Shown here: positions 51,700 to 59,979 of the stretch, in pieces
How the letters are laid out: each line of letters starts with the position of its first letter
How positions within the stretch are numbered: the stretch's first letter is position 1
From: CAWBJP01 sp044867425
GTDB taxonomy: Bacteria; Actinomycetota; Acidimicrobiia; IMCC26256; BP-133
Direction of reading: 5' to 3'
DNA: 64,000 nucleotides
Assembly: GCA_044867425.1 (NCBI GenBank)
Contig: JBIOUX010000091.1
Coordinates: forward strand, 1-64,000
Notes under the pieces: generated by a model
Told to the model about the DNA's origin: nothing
The model's input: only the letters and a program-made list of their open reading frames with translations
The model's database searches: none
Position numbers and translations under genes: made by a program

Positions 51700-53117
51700 C
51701 TCGGTGTCCCCCACGACAGGCCCCGGAGCAGACCCGACACCTGGAAGGCGAGGTCGAGAGACTGGCGGGCGTTGAGACGGGGGTCGCACATGGTTTCGTA
51801 GCGGGGGCCGAGGTTGCTGATCTCGTCCGACCCGCCCAGGCATTCGGTGACGTCGTCCCCGGTCAGCTCGACGTGGATGCCCCCCGGCCACGTGCCGAGA
51901 TCGGAGTGGACGGCGAAGTAGCCCTTGATCTCGGCCATCACGTCATCGAAGTGGCGGGTCTTGTACCCGTCGTCGGAGAGGAACGTGTTGCCGTGCATGG
52001 GGTCACAGGCCCACACCACGGGATGGCCGGCGTCGGTCACCGTCTTCACCAGCGGCGGGAGGGTTTCCTCCACCGCCCCCGCCCCCATGCGGGCGATGAG
52101 GGTGAGCCGGCCGGGCGTGCGGTGCGGATCGAGGCGGCCGCACAGGGCGAGGACGTCCTCGGGCGTGGCCCGGGGCCCGAGCTTGACCGCCACCGGGTTG
52201 CACACCCCGGAGAGGAACTCGACGTGGGCCCCGTCGGGCTCCCGGGTCCGCTCGCCGATCCACAGCAGGTGGGCCGAGCAGTCGTACCAGTCGCCGGTCA
52301 GGCTGTCCTGGCGGGTGAGGGCCTCCTCGTAGTCGAGGAGCAGGGCCTCATGCGAGATGTAGAAGTCGACCTGATGGAGTTGGGACTCGGCCCCCAGATC
52401 GATGCCGCAGGCGGCCATGAACCGCAGCGCCCGGTCGATCTCGGAAGCGAGGACCTCGTAGTGGCGCCCGACGGGGCTGGCGGCCACGAACTCCTGGTTC
52501 CAGGCGTGGACCTGGGTGAGGTCGGCGAAACCGCCCTTGGTGAAGGCCCGCAAGAGGTTCAGGGCGGAGGCCGAGGTGTGGTAGGCGTCGACCAGGCGGG
52601 TCGGATCGGCCTCCCGGGCCTCGGGAGAGAAGTCCGGGGCGTTGACCATGAGGCCCCGGAACGAAGGAAGCTCGACGCCTTCCCGCACCTCGGTGGCCGA
52701 CGACCGGGGCTTGGCGAACTGCCCGGCGATGCGCCCCACCTTGACCACCGGTACCCCCGCCCCATAGGTGAGGACCACTGCCATCTGCAAGATGACCCGG
52801 AGCTTGTCCCGGATGGAGTTGGCCGAGAACTCGAAGCTCTCGGCGCAGTCGCCGGCCTGGAGGAGCACCGCCTGCCCGGCCGCCACCCCGGCCAGGGCGG
52901 CGGTCAGCGCCCGGGCCTCACCGGCGAAGACGAGCGGTGGCTGCCGGCTGATCCGTTCCAGGGCGCTGGCGTGGGCGGCCGCATCGGGCCAGATGGGCTG
53001 TTGGGCGGCGGGACGGGACCGCCAGGAGTCCGGCGACCATCCGGTCACTTCGGGGTCACCCCGCACCCCGGTCACTTCGGGGTCACCCCGCACCCCGGGC
53101 GCCTGGTGGCTGTCCAC
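51696..53117 (-). CDS. aroG: Class II 3-deoxy-7-phosphoheptulonate (DAHP) synthase, 473 aa
   Basis: First enzyme of the shikimate pathway, condensing phosphoenolpyruvate and erythrose 4-phosphate. Class II signatures are LLQAGDCAESFEFSANSIRD (residues 84-103), RIAGQFAKPRSSATEVREG (near residue 130), WIGERTREPDGAHVEFLSGV (near residue 290), TLIARMGAG and VVWACDPMHGNTF (near residue 370). The metal-binding Cys, His, Glu and Asp are all present. Before the catalytic domain the N-terminus contains the exact 9-residue repeat VRGDPEVTG twice, from a tandem 27-bp duplication. The GTG start lies four bases past the bpa stop. The TGA overlaps the kgd start. Confidence 0.94.
   Translation of the reverse strand: MDSHQAPGVRGDPEVTGVRGDPEVTGWSPDSWRSRPAAQQPIWPDAAAHASALERISRQPPLVFAGEARALTAALAGVAAGQAVLLQAGDCAESFEFSANSIRDKLRVILQMAVVLTYGAGVPVVKVGRIAGQFAKPRSSATEVREGVELPSFRGLMVNAPDFSPEAREADPTRLVDAYHTSASALNLLRAFTKGGFADLTQVHAWNQEFVAASPVGRHYEVLASEIDRALRFMAACGIDLGAESQLHQVDFYISHEALLLDYEEALTRQDSLTGDWYDCSAHLLWIGERTREPDGAHVEFLSGVCNPVAVKLGPRATPEDVLALCGRLDPHRTPGRLTLIARMGAGAVEETLPPLVKTVTDAGHPVVWACDPMHGNTFLSDDGYKTRHFDDVMAEIKGYFAVHSDLGTWPGGIHVELTGDDVTECLGGSDEISNLGPRYETMCDPRLNARQSLDLAFQVSGLLRGLSWGTPR
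53041..53094 (-). repeat. Tandem duplication of a 27-bp unit inside the DAHP synthase gene
   Basis: Two identical 27-base units lie head to tail (53041-53067 and 53068-53094). They encode nine residues each, in frame, near the N-terminus of the DAHP synthase. The repeat lies in the part that is variable among class II enzymes. Replication slippage is the likely origin. Confidence 0.85.
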
Positions 53118-53121
53118 GCCC

Positions 53122-53604
53122 CTACAGGTACTGCCCCGGCCCGGTGGGCGGTGTCGCCCCCGGAGCCAGGGCCCGGCGGCGCATCTGCTCCATCTGCTGC
53201 TGGGCCATGGCCTGCTGGGTGAACAACGTGGCCTGGATGCCGTGGAACAGCCCCTCCAGCCAGCCCACCAGTTGGGCCTGGGCGATACGCAGCTCCGACT
53301 CGCTCGGGGTGGCCTCGCTGAAGGGCAGGACGACCTCGCTGAGCTCTTCCCGCAGCTCGGGGGAGAGCACGTCCTCCAGCTCGGCGAGGGACTTGTCGTG
53401 GATCTGGCGCAGCATGCGGCGGCCGGCGTCGTCCAGGGGCGCGCGCCGTACCTCCTCGAGCATGTTGCGCACCATCGAAGCGATGCGGATCAACTTGGCG
53501 GGCTGGCTGACGACCTCGCCCTCGACCGCGGTGGACTGGCCCCCGTCGCCCTGCTGCGGCGGCGGGTCGACGACTTCGACGGGCACACTCATTTCCTCGG
53601 ACAC
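53122..53604 (-). CDS. bpa: Bacterial proteasome activator Bpa family protein (DUF2587), 160 aa
   Basis: Bpa forms a dodecameric ring that opens the 20S proteasome without ATP. The helical core (EPKLIRIASMVRN-like region, IRIASMVRNMLEEVRRAPLD, then KSLAELEDVLSPELREELSE) and the helix ESELRIAQAQLVGWLEGLFH are characteristic. The C-terminus GPGQYL matches the HbYX-like GQYL tail that docks into the proteasome pocket. I chose the GTG at 53604 because AGGAG lies seven bases ahead. It is the first gene of the run bpa, DAHP synthase, kgd. Proteasome subunit genes are not in the window, but this gene implies a 20S proteasome in the organism. Confidence 0.9.
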   Translation of the reverse strand: MSEEMSVPVEVVDPPPQQGDGGQSTAVEGEVVSQPAKLIRIASMVRNMLEEVRRAPLDDAGRRMLRQIHDKSLAELEDVLSPELREELSEVVLPFSEATPSESELRIAQAQLVGWLEGLFHGIQATLFTQQAMAQQQMEQMRRRALAPGATPPTGPGQYL

Positions 53605-53687
53605 GGTACGACTCCTGGTCCGGTGGTGTTCCTGGCCAGCGTAGCTGCGTAACACTTTTGCCCCGTCAAGCGGTCTTTCCACTATTC

Positions 53688-53703
53688 GTGGTCTTTCGAC
53701 CAC
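53688..53703 (-). promoter_or_regulatory. Small hairpin with GAAA tetraloop upstream of bpa
   Basis: Read on the minus strand, GTGGTC pairs with GACCAC around a GAAA loop, a stable GNRA tetraloop. The plus-strand octamer GGTCTTTC occurs here (53690-53697) and again at 53672-53679. A TTGACG -35-like hexamer (minus strand, 53669-53664) lies just downstream, so the hairpin is probably upstream of the bpa transcription start and may be a DNA site rather than an RNA fold. Confidence 0.35.
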
Positions 53704-53775
53704 TTTGAGTGAGCTGGGGAGGGGCCTTTGTCGTGCCACACCCGGGCGAGGGCAATTCGGTCTGGGAGCAGGAAT

Positions 53776-53810
53776 TCACTCTTAGTGGTCAAATTGAACA
53801 CGAAGAGTGA
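53776..53810 (+). promoter_or_regulatory. Inverted repeat upstream of the first secreted DNRLRE protein
   Basis: TCACTCTT (53776-53783) and AAGAGTGA (53803-53810) are exact complements across a 19-base AT-rich loop. It begins 94 bases before the GTG at 53870. The area from 53605 to 53869 contains no gene and is the AT-richest stretch nearby. It could be an operator or a leader hairpin. Confidence 0.35.
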
Positions 53811-53869
53811 TATTTCTGCCTGCGGCTGTCCCCGGGTGGGCCCGGCGGCCGCGGACCAGTGGAGGTCCT

Positions 53870-56800
53870 GTGACCCGACCCCGCCTCCGGCGCGCCCGCT
53901 TTCGGGCCGCCCTCGCCGCTGCCGTCATCGGCGCCACGCTGGTGGGTGCCGGCGCGCCGACCCCGGCCGCGACGGTGGCCGTGACCACGACCTTCACGCC
54001 GGTGGCCGACGCCCGGGTCGAGCAGGCGCACCCGAAGTCGAATTACGGCAAGTCGTCCCGGCTGCGCGTCGACCGAGGGTCGGGGAGCACGGTCAACTCC
54101 TATCTGAAGTTCACCCTGACCAATCTGCAGGGTCCGGTGCAGAGCGCCCACCTGCGGCTCCGGGTCACGGACAACGGCTCCGGGAACGGGTCATCCCTCT
54201 CCGCCACCACCAGCGGCTGGACCGAAACGGGCATCACCTGGAACAACGCCCCGGCGGCCGGGGCGCTGCTGCGGACCAGTGCCCAGCTGCCCGCCAACAC
54301 CTGGGTCGACTACGACGTCAGCGGCCACGTCACGGGCAATGCCACCTACGCCTTCCAACTGGCCCTGACCAGCGGCACGGACGGCGCCGACATCGCCTCC
54401 CGGCAATCATCCTCGAACCGGCCCCAGCTCGTCGTCGTGACCACCCAGACGACCGACACGCAGCCGCCCACGACGACGATCACCTCGCCGGCGGCGGGCG
54501 CCACGGTCTCGGGAACGGTCCAGGTGACGGCCACGGCGAGCGACGACACCGGTGTCACCAGCGTCACCCTGCTGGTCGACGGGACGGCGGCCGGAACCGA
54601 CACCACGGCCCCCTACGCCATCGGCCTCGACACGACGGCGCTCAGCGACGGCACCCACGTGCTCCGGATGCAGGCCCGCGACGCGGCGGGCAACGTGGGC
54701 TCGTCTCCCGACGTGGCCGTGACGGTGGACAACATCCCGGAACCGCCGCCGCCGCCTCCTCCTCCGCCGCCGGCCTGGCGCTCGGGCAACGCCTACGGCG
54801 CCGGCTACATGAACTTCGTCCGCTTCCACCCCACCGACGGGAACCGCCTGTTGCTCAACACCGACGTCGGGGGCATCCACCTTTCCACCGACGGCGGCAC
54901 CACCTGGCTGACCCGCGGGCGGAACGTCGCCGACTACATCGCCTCGGTGCTGTGGCACCCGACGCGGCCCGATGTCGCCTATGCCCTGGCCGGGAAGGGC
55001 GACCCCGGGTCGGGTGGCCTGATGGTCAGCGAGGACGGAGGTGACAGCTGGCGGATGGACTCCACCACCCCCACCGGCCATGGCAACAACACCCCGTCAG
55101 GCAACGGGCTGCCCGTTCCGCATCCCCGGTCCACGGGCCAGCTGCTGGCCGTGGACACGGTCAACGGCTTCCTCTACGCCGGCACCTACAAGCAGGGACT
55201 GCTGCGAGCGCCGCTCAGCTCGAGCGGCGATCCCGGCGCCTGGACGACGGTCGCCCTGGCCCCGAGCGGCAGCACGCCGTACTTCATCCGGGGCTTGGCC
55301 CTCGACGACCAGGACCCCACCACCGTCTACGTCGCCACCTACGGTTCCACCGCCGGGCTGGGGACGGGCCACGTCTACCGGGTGTCGTCGGCCAACACCA
55401 GCGCGGCCACCACGACGGAGCTGACCGCTTCGCCTCGCAACGTCGAGGAGGTGCGCTCGCTCAGCGGGCACCTCTACGCCGTGGCCAACGACGCCGGAGG
55501 CGCCGGCGTGGGCGCCTTCCGCCTGGGCAGCGCCCGCACCGCCGGCGCCGGCACCGCCTGGCGGAGGATCGCCGCCGGCCCGTCGGTGAGCACCGTCACC
55601 TACTACGGCATGGAGATCTACAAGCGGGGCTCGACCACCACCCTGTGGGTGACGAGCGACAAGGCCTGGCGTCCCAGCAACGACGTGGCTTACAAGAACA
55701 TGTGGCGGGGCACTTCCACCGACGACTTCGCCACTGACGGCTCCTGGGCGGCGCTGCCCGAGCGGCTCACCGACACGCCCAACGACGTCGCCGGGCCCCA
55801 CAGCACGCCCGAACCGTTCTGGGCCATCGCCGAGAACAACTACGGCTGGCTGGGCAAGGACCCCATCTACACCGCCAGCGGGATCACCGTCAGCCCCACC
55901 GACCCGAACACGCTCGTGATGGCGGGCCAGCTGGGTCCGTGGCGGACTCGGGACAACGGCGCCACCTGGTATCCGGTGCCCACCGGCATCAACATCCTGG
56001 TGCAGAGCAGGGTGACGGCCGATCCGGACGTCGCCGGACGGGTGTACGTCGGATCCAACGACTACCGCGGCTTTTCCAGCACCGACGCCCTGCGCACCGC
56101 CCGGCACATCGGCGTCGCCCTCAAGCAGGCCGGCGTACCCAACGAGGCGGGAGACACGTGGTCGGTGGCCGTGGACACGGCCGCGGGCGGATCGAACAAG
56201 CCCGTCTACTTCGGGATGGGCGAGCGCGACATCAACACGTTCGGCCAGATCTGGATGGACCCCGACCCGTCCACGCCCACCACCGGGTGGACCCAGGTCC
56301 TCGATACCAGCGTGGCCAGCGGCCGGCGACCCATCGGCCTGGCCGTGGTGCGCGATCCGGCGGCGCCGGCCACGCCCATCGTGCTCGCCGTCCTCCAGGG
56401 CGGGGGCATGTACCGCAAGGTGGGGAGCGGTTCGTGGGCCCAGGCGTCGGGGTTCACCAGTCCCATCATCAACGGGTTCGTGTACCCCCAGGTGGTGGAG
56501 TTCGCCTGGCGGCCGGGCTGGAACAAGGTCTACGTGTACGACCGCTCGTCCGGGCTGTGGCGGTCGGACGACTTCGGCCTGACCTGGACGAAGCTCTCCT
56601 CCAGCCCGGACACGGGCACCAACAAGCAGGGTTTCGTGGCCGCCCACCCCACCGACCAGAACATCGTCTACCTGGCCACGTCGGCCGGTGTCTCGGTGAT
56701 CGCCAACGCCGGCACCGCCGGCGCCGGTGGTGCCACCCTGGTGTCCCTGGGCCTGCCCGCCGGTAAACCGGGGCCGCTGGGCGTGGGCGCCGACGGGCGG

Positions 56801-57031
56801 ATCTACGTCGCCACCCAGGCCGAGGGCACCGGGGGCGTCTCCCACGTCTACGCCGGCGTGCTGACCCCGTCCGGTACCGGGGTGTCCGGGGCATGGAACG
56901 ACGTGGGCGACGACCTGTGGCGCAGCGCCATCAACGCGGCCCGGGAGCTCGCCGTCGGCCCGGACGGGACCGTCTACGCCGGGACCTCCGGGGGCGTCTT
57001 CGTCCTCGACGGGGGCGCCCCCGTGGGCTGA
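53870..57031 (+). CDS. Secreted multidomain protein: DNRLRE-like, Ig-like and BNR/xyloglucanase-type propeller, 1053 aa
   Basis: A signal peptide (RFRAALAAAVIGATLVGAGA) opens the protein. Residues 40-205 form a DNRLRE-like (CBM96-type) beta-sandwich (YGKSSRLRVDRGSGSTVNSY, TSGWTETGITWNNAP). An Ig-like domain follows (near residues 210-305, TDTQPPTTTITSPAAGATVS), then a ten-proline linker, then a large propeller with Asp-box repeats (STDGGTTWLTRGR, SEDGGDSWRMD, TRDNGATWYPVP, SDDFGLTWTKL). The propeller resembles exported glycoside hydrolases of the xyloglucanase or sialidase type, but no catalytic residues were confirmed. GGAGG lies four bases ahead of the GTG. It sits before a second DNRLRE-type secreted protein. 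Confidence 0.82.
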   Translation: MTRPRLRRARFRAALAAAVIGATLVGAGAPTPAATVAVTTTFTPVADARVEQAHPKSNYGKSSRLRVDRGSGSTVNSYLKFTLTNLQGPVQSAHLRLRVTDNGSGNGSSLSATTSGWTETGITWNNAPAAGALLRTSAQLPANTWVDYDVSGHVTGNATYAFQLALTSGTDGADIASRQSSSNRPQLVVVTTQTTDTQPPTTTITSPAAGATVSGTVQVTATASDDTGVTSVTLLVDGTAAGTDTTAPYAIGLDTTALSDGTHVLRMQARDAAGNVGSSPDVAVTVDNIPEPPPPPPPPPPAWRSGNAYGAGYMNFVRFHPTDGNRLLLNTDVGGIHLSTDGGTTWLTRGRNVADYIASVLWHPTRPDVAYALAGKGDPGSGGLMVSEDGGDSWRMDSTTPTGHGNNTPSGNGLPVPHPRSTGQLLAVDTVNGFLYAGTYKQGLLRAPLSSSGDPGAWTTVALAPSGSTPYFIRGLALDDQDPTTVYVATYGSTAGLGTGHVYRVSSANTSAATTTELTASPRNVEEVRSLSGHLYAVANDAGGAGVGAFRLGSARTAGAGTAWRRIAAGPSVSTVTYYGMEIYKRGSTTTLWVTSDKAWRPSNDVAYKNMWRGTSTDDFATDGSWAALPERLTDTPNDVAGPHSTPEPFWAIAENNYGWLGKDPIYTASGITVSPTDPNTLVMAGQLGPWRTRDNGATWYPVPTGINILVQSRVTADPDVAGRVYVGSNDYRGFSSTDALRTARHIGVALKQAGVPNEAGDTWSVAVDTAAGGSNKPVYFGMGERDINTFGQIWMDPDPSTPTTGWTQVLDTSVASGRRPIGLAVVRDPAAPATPIVLAVLQGGGMYRKVGSGSWAQASGFTSPIINGFVYPQVVEFAWRPGWNKVYVYDRSSGLWRSDDFGLTWTKLSSSPDTGTNKQGFVAAHPTDQNIVYLATSAGVSVIANAGTAGAGGATLVSLGLPAGKPGPLGVGADGRIYVATQAEGTGGVSHVYAGVLTPSGTGVSGAWNDVGDDLWRSAINAARELAVGPDGTVYAGTSGGVFVLDGGAPVG

Positions 57032-57143
57032 CGGCCCCGGAGCGGAGAACAAACCGAACAGACGCGCATCTACCTGCCGGCCGTCTGACGCGGAGCCGGA
57101 GGAACGGCAGGAGCCACCCGCCGGGCGTTCGAACTGCACGTCC

Positions 57144-59447
57144 ATGGGCAACCACCGAATCCTCCGCCTGGTCGCGTTCACCGCCCTGCTGACGGCGACG
57201 GTGACGGTCCCGATCATCCACTCGGCGGGTGCCGCCACCCAGACCGTGGGGGCCGAGGCCGATGCCAAGGTGGTGCAGGGCAGCCCGACCACCAACTTCG
57301 CCACGTCCTCCCTGGATGTGGCCCGCACGCCGCTGATCGAGAGCTATGTCCGCTTCACGGTGTCCGACCTCACCGGCACCGTCCAGCAGGCCAAGCTGCG
57401 CCTCTTCGCCTTCAATGGCGCCAACAAGGGGCCCAGCGTCTACCGATCCGACCCGGTGTGGTCTGAAACCGGCATCAACTGGAACAACCGGCCGGCCCGT
57501 ACCAGCGCCAGGTTGGCCAACGGCGGCCGCGTGGTCGCCAATTCCTGGGTGGACTTCGACGTCACCGCCGTGGTGACCGGCAAGGGGACCTACAGCTTCA
57601 ACATCGCCACCGACGGCAAGGACGACGTGCAGTTCAACTCCAAGGAGGCGGCGACCAACAAGCCACAGCTGTTCCTCACCCTCTCCGAACCCGACCTGAC
57701 CCCGCCCAACACCGTGATCAACTCTGGGCCGTCCGGGACCGTGCGGGCCGACTCGGTCAGCTTCACCTTCTCGGCCAGCGAGGCCGGCTCCAGCTTCGAG
57801 TGCAGCCTCGACGGCGCCGCCTTCGTCGTGTGCTCCTCGCCCAAGACCTATCCGGCGCTCGGCAACGGACTCCACACCTTTGAAGTGAGGGCCGTCGACC
57901 CGTCTGGCAACGTCGATCCCGAACCCGCCGCCCGGGCCTTCACCGTCGATCCCAATGCCCCCGGTGATCCCGTGCTGGTCGGCGCCGGCGATATCGCCAG
58001 CTGCGCCTCGACCGGCGACGAGGCCACCGCCGCCCTGCTCGACAGCATCGACGGCACCGTCTTCACGGTCGGCGACAACGTCTACGACAGCGGGACGGCC
58101 GCCGAGTTCACCAACTGCTACGGCCCCAGTTGGGGCCGCCACAAGTTCCGGACCCGTCCCGTCGCCGGCAACCACGACTACGCCACGGCCGGGGCGTCGG
58201 GCTACTACGGCTACTTCGGAACGGCGGCGGGCGCGGCGGGCAAGGGTTACTACAGCTACAACCTGGGTGCCTGGCACGTGGTCGTGCTCAACAGCAACTG
58301 CAACGCCGTGGGGGGGTGCGGCGCCGGTTCTCCCCAGGATCAGTGGCTCCGGGCCGACCTGGCCGCCTCCAACGCCGCCTGCACCGTCGCCATCTGGCAC
58401 CACCCGCTGTTCAGTTCGGGAGGCGTCCACGGCAGCGACCCCGCCACCCTGAACTTCTGGCAGGCGCTTTACGAGTCCGGGGCCGACCTGGTCATCGCCG
58501 GGCACGACCATCTCTACGAGCGCTTCGCCCCCCAGACGTCGACCGGTGCCCTCGACGTGGACTTCGGCCTCCGCGAGTTCGTCGCCGGCATGGGAGGCAG
58601 GAGCCACTACGGGGTCGGCACCGTGCGGCCCAACAGCGAGGTCCGCAACGCCGACACGTACGGGGTCCTCAAGCTCGACCTGCACGTCAACGGCTACGAC
58701 TGGGAGTTCGTCCCCGAGGCGGGCAAGACGTTCACCGATTCGGGCACCGCCTCCTGTCACGGGGCGCCGGACGTCTCGCCCCCGCCGCCCCCGCCGCCGC
58801 CCCCCGGGTCGGGACCGGTGACGTTCCGGGCCGCCTCCTCCGACGGGTCGAACGACTCGCGGTCGAGCATCACCATCGCCAAGCCGGCCGGCACCCAGGC
58901 CGGAGACGTGATGGTGGCCTCCGTCGTCCTCAACGACGACGACCCCTCGATCTCGGCGCCGGCGGGATGGACGCTCGTCCGCCAGGACGCCGTCCTGAAC
59001 GCCGTCCTCCAGGCGGTCTTCGTCCGGGTGGCCGGGGCCTCGGAGCCGGCCTCGTACACGTGGAGCATCCCCGACTTCCGCCGGATCACCGGGGGCATCA
59101 GCACCTACTCGGGGGTCGACACCGCCCACCCCGTCGATGCCCACAACGGCGCCACCGATGCGGTGGGAAGCACCAGCATCGTGGCTCCCTCGATCACGAC
59201 CACCACCGCCGGGGCCATGATCCTCCACCTGGCGGCCATCAATGCCGAGGGGACCATCGCCCCGCCGGGCGGGAGCACCGAACGCTGGGAGAACCACGCC
59301 TTCCGGGTCGACTCGACACGGGATGCGCTGGCCGCCTCAGCGGACATGGTCCAGGCCGACGCCGGCGCCACCGGGAGCCGGACGGCCACCGCCTCGCAGT
59401 CGGGGAGGAACATCGGCGTGCTGCTGGCTCTGAGGCCGGCGCCCTGA
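57144..59447 (+). CDS. Secreted DNRLRE-type metallophosphoesterase, 767 aa
   Basis: After a signal peptide (LVAFTALLTATVTVPIIHSA) comes a DNRLRE-like domain (residues 30-190, SETGINWNNRPARTSARLA), then a short Ig-like segment (residues 195-275), then a calcineurin-like phosphoesterase: LVGAGDIASC, VFTVGDNVYDSGT, RPVAGNHDYAT, AIWHHPLFSSG and VIAGHDHLYERF supply the five metal motifs. A nine-proline linker joins a C-terminal beta-sandwich (residues 560-767). The fold resembles exported acid phosphatases. It lies 112 bases after the other DNRLRE-type protein, and the two share their N-terminal domain. Exported phosphate scavenging is plausible but not shown. Confidence 0.87.
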   Translation: MGNHRILRLVAFTALLTATVTVPIIHSAGAATQTVGAEADAKVVQGSPTTNFATSSLDVARTPLIESYVRFTVSDLTGTVQQAKLRLFAFNGANKGPSVYRSDPVWSETGINWNNRPARTSARLANGGRVVANSWVDFDVTAVVTGKGTYSFNIATDGKDDVQFNSKEAATNKPQLFLTLSEPDLTPPNTVINSGPSGTVRADSVSFTFSASEAGSSFECSLDGAAFVVCSSPKTYPALGNGLHTFEVRAVDPSGNVDPEPAARAFTVDPNAPGDPVLVGAGDIASCASTGDEATAALLDSIDGTVFTVGDNVYDSGTAAEFTNCYGPSWGRHKFRTRPVAGNHDYATAGASGYYGYFGTAAGAAGKGYYSYNLGAWHVVVLNSNCNAVGGCGAGSPQDQWLRADLAASNAACTVAIWHHPLFSSGGVHGSDPATLNFWQALYESGADLVIAGHDHLYERFAPQTSTGALDVDFGLREFVAGMGGRSHYGVGTVRPNSEVRNADTYGVLKLDLHVNGYDWEFVPEAGKTFTDSGTASCHGAPDVSPPPPPPPPPGSGPVTFRAASSDGSNDSRSSITIAKPAGTQAGDVMVASVVLNDDDPSISAPAGWTLVRQDAVLNAVLQAVFVRVAGASEPASYTWSIPDFRRITGGISTYSGVDTAHPVDAHNGATDAVGSTSIVAPSITTTTAGAMILHLAAINAEGTIAPPGGSTERWENHAFRVDSTRDALAASADMVQADAGATGSRTATASQSGRNIGVLLALRPAP

Positions 59448-59467
59448 CGCACCCTGAGCCTTCCGAT

Positions 59468-59505
59468 TTGATGCGATAAGTCGCTACAGCGACTTGTTGC
59501 ATCAA
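59468..59505. promoter_or_regulatory. 38-bp dyad upstream of the Fur-family gene
   Basis: Two 18-base arms (59468-59485 and 59488-59505) match at 16 of 18 positions as reverse complements around a two-base centre. The inner part, AAGTCGCT-AC-AGCGACTT, is perfect. The dyad ends five bases before the -10 hexamer TACCCT (59511-59516), so a bound protein would block the promoter. It is a strong candidate operator, perhaps for autoregulation by the Fur-family product. It could also terminate the preceding transcript. Confidence 0.6.
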
Positions 59506-59510
59506 GGCAC

Positions 59511-59516
59511 TACCCT
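59511..59516 (+). promoter_or_regulatory. -10 element for the Fur-family gene; leaderless start
   Basis: TACCCT lies six bases before the GTG at 59523. No Shine-Dalgarno sequence is present. Confidence 0.5.
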
Positions 59517-59522
59517 GGGGTC

Positions 59523-59960
59523 GTGGCCACAGCCGGGCCCGACCCCCGGGTAGAGGAGATCCTGGAGCGGTTCACTGCCGCCGGCGGCCGCCGGACGGCC
59601 AGCCGCCAGGCCATCGTCGAGGCGGTGGTGGAAGCCAGGGGGCACCTGACCGCCGAGCAGATCGCCGACACGGTCCAGGCCCGGTTCCCCTCGGTGAACC
59701 TGTCCACCGTGTACCGGACGCTGGAGGCCCTGGAGGAGCTGCGGGTGGTGGACCACGTCCACCTGGGCCACGGCCGGGCCGTCTACCACCTCACCGACCA
59801 GACCCACCAGCACCTGTTCTGCGAGCACTGCGAGCGGGTCGAGGAGGTCCCGGTGACCAAGCTCCGGCCCCTGTTCGGGATGCTCGAGCGCCAGTACGGC
59901 TTCGAGCTCGACCGCCGCCACTTCGCCATCGTCGGCCGCTGCCGCTCCTGCCGGCCCTGA
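59523..59960 (+). CDS. Fur-family (Fur/Zur/PerR) metal-responsive repressor, 145 aa
   Basis: The N-terminal winged helix is seen in RTASRQAIVEAVVEARGHLT and VNLSTVYRTLEALEELRVVD. The C-terminal dimerisation domain has the metal-binding segment DQTHQHLFCEHCERVEEVP and a second Cys pair, GRCRSCRP, at the very end. Together these four Cys give a structural zinc site. Which metal it senses cannot be told from sequence; the His-rich THQH is compatible with Fur or Zur. It should act as a dimer on dyads such as the one just upstream. The GTG start is leaderless by its TACCCT spacing. Confidence 0.9.
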   Translation: MATAGPDPRVEEILERFTAAGGRRTASRQAIVEAVVEARGHLTAEQIADTVQARFPSVNLSTVYRTLEALEELRVVDHVHLGHGRAVYHLTDQTHQHLFCEHCERVEEVPVTKLRPLFGMLERQYGFELDRRHFAIVGRCRSCRP

Positions 59961-59979
59961 CCCGCCTCCGAATCCAGCC

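Noticed and set aside
49003..51801. Open frame of 932 codons on the plus strand opposite kgd
   Set aside because: The minus strand encodes a complete, recognisable Kgd over the same bases. The plus-strand translation is low-complexity and has no motif.
53605..53869. Riboswitch (including c-di-GMP type) upstream of bpa or of the secreted protein
   Set aside because: A GNRA hairpin and an 8-bp stem are present, but no conserved riboswitch core or second helix fitting a known class could be found.
55097..59297. Long minus-strand open frames opposite the two secreted proteins
   Set aside because: The plus-strand proteins have signal peptides and ordered domains; the minus-strand translations are typical GC-rich shadows.
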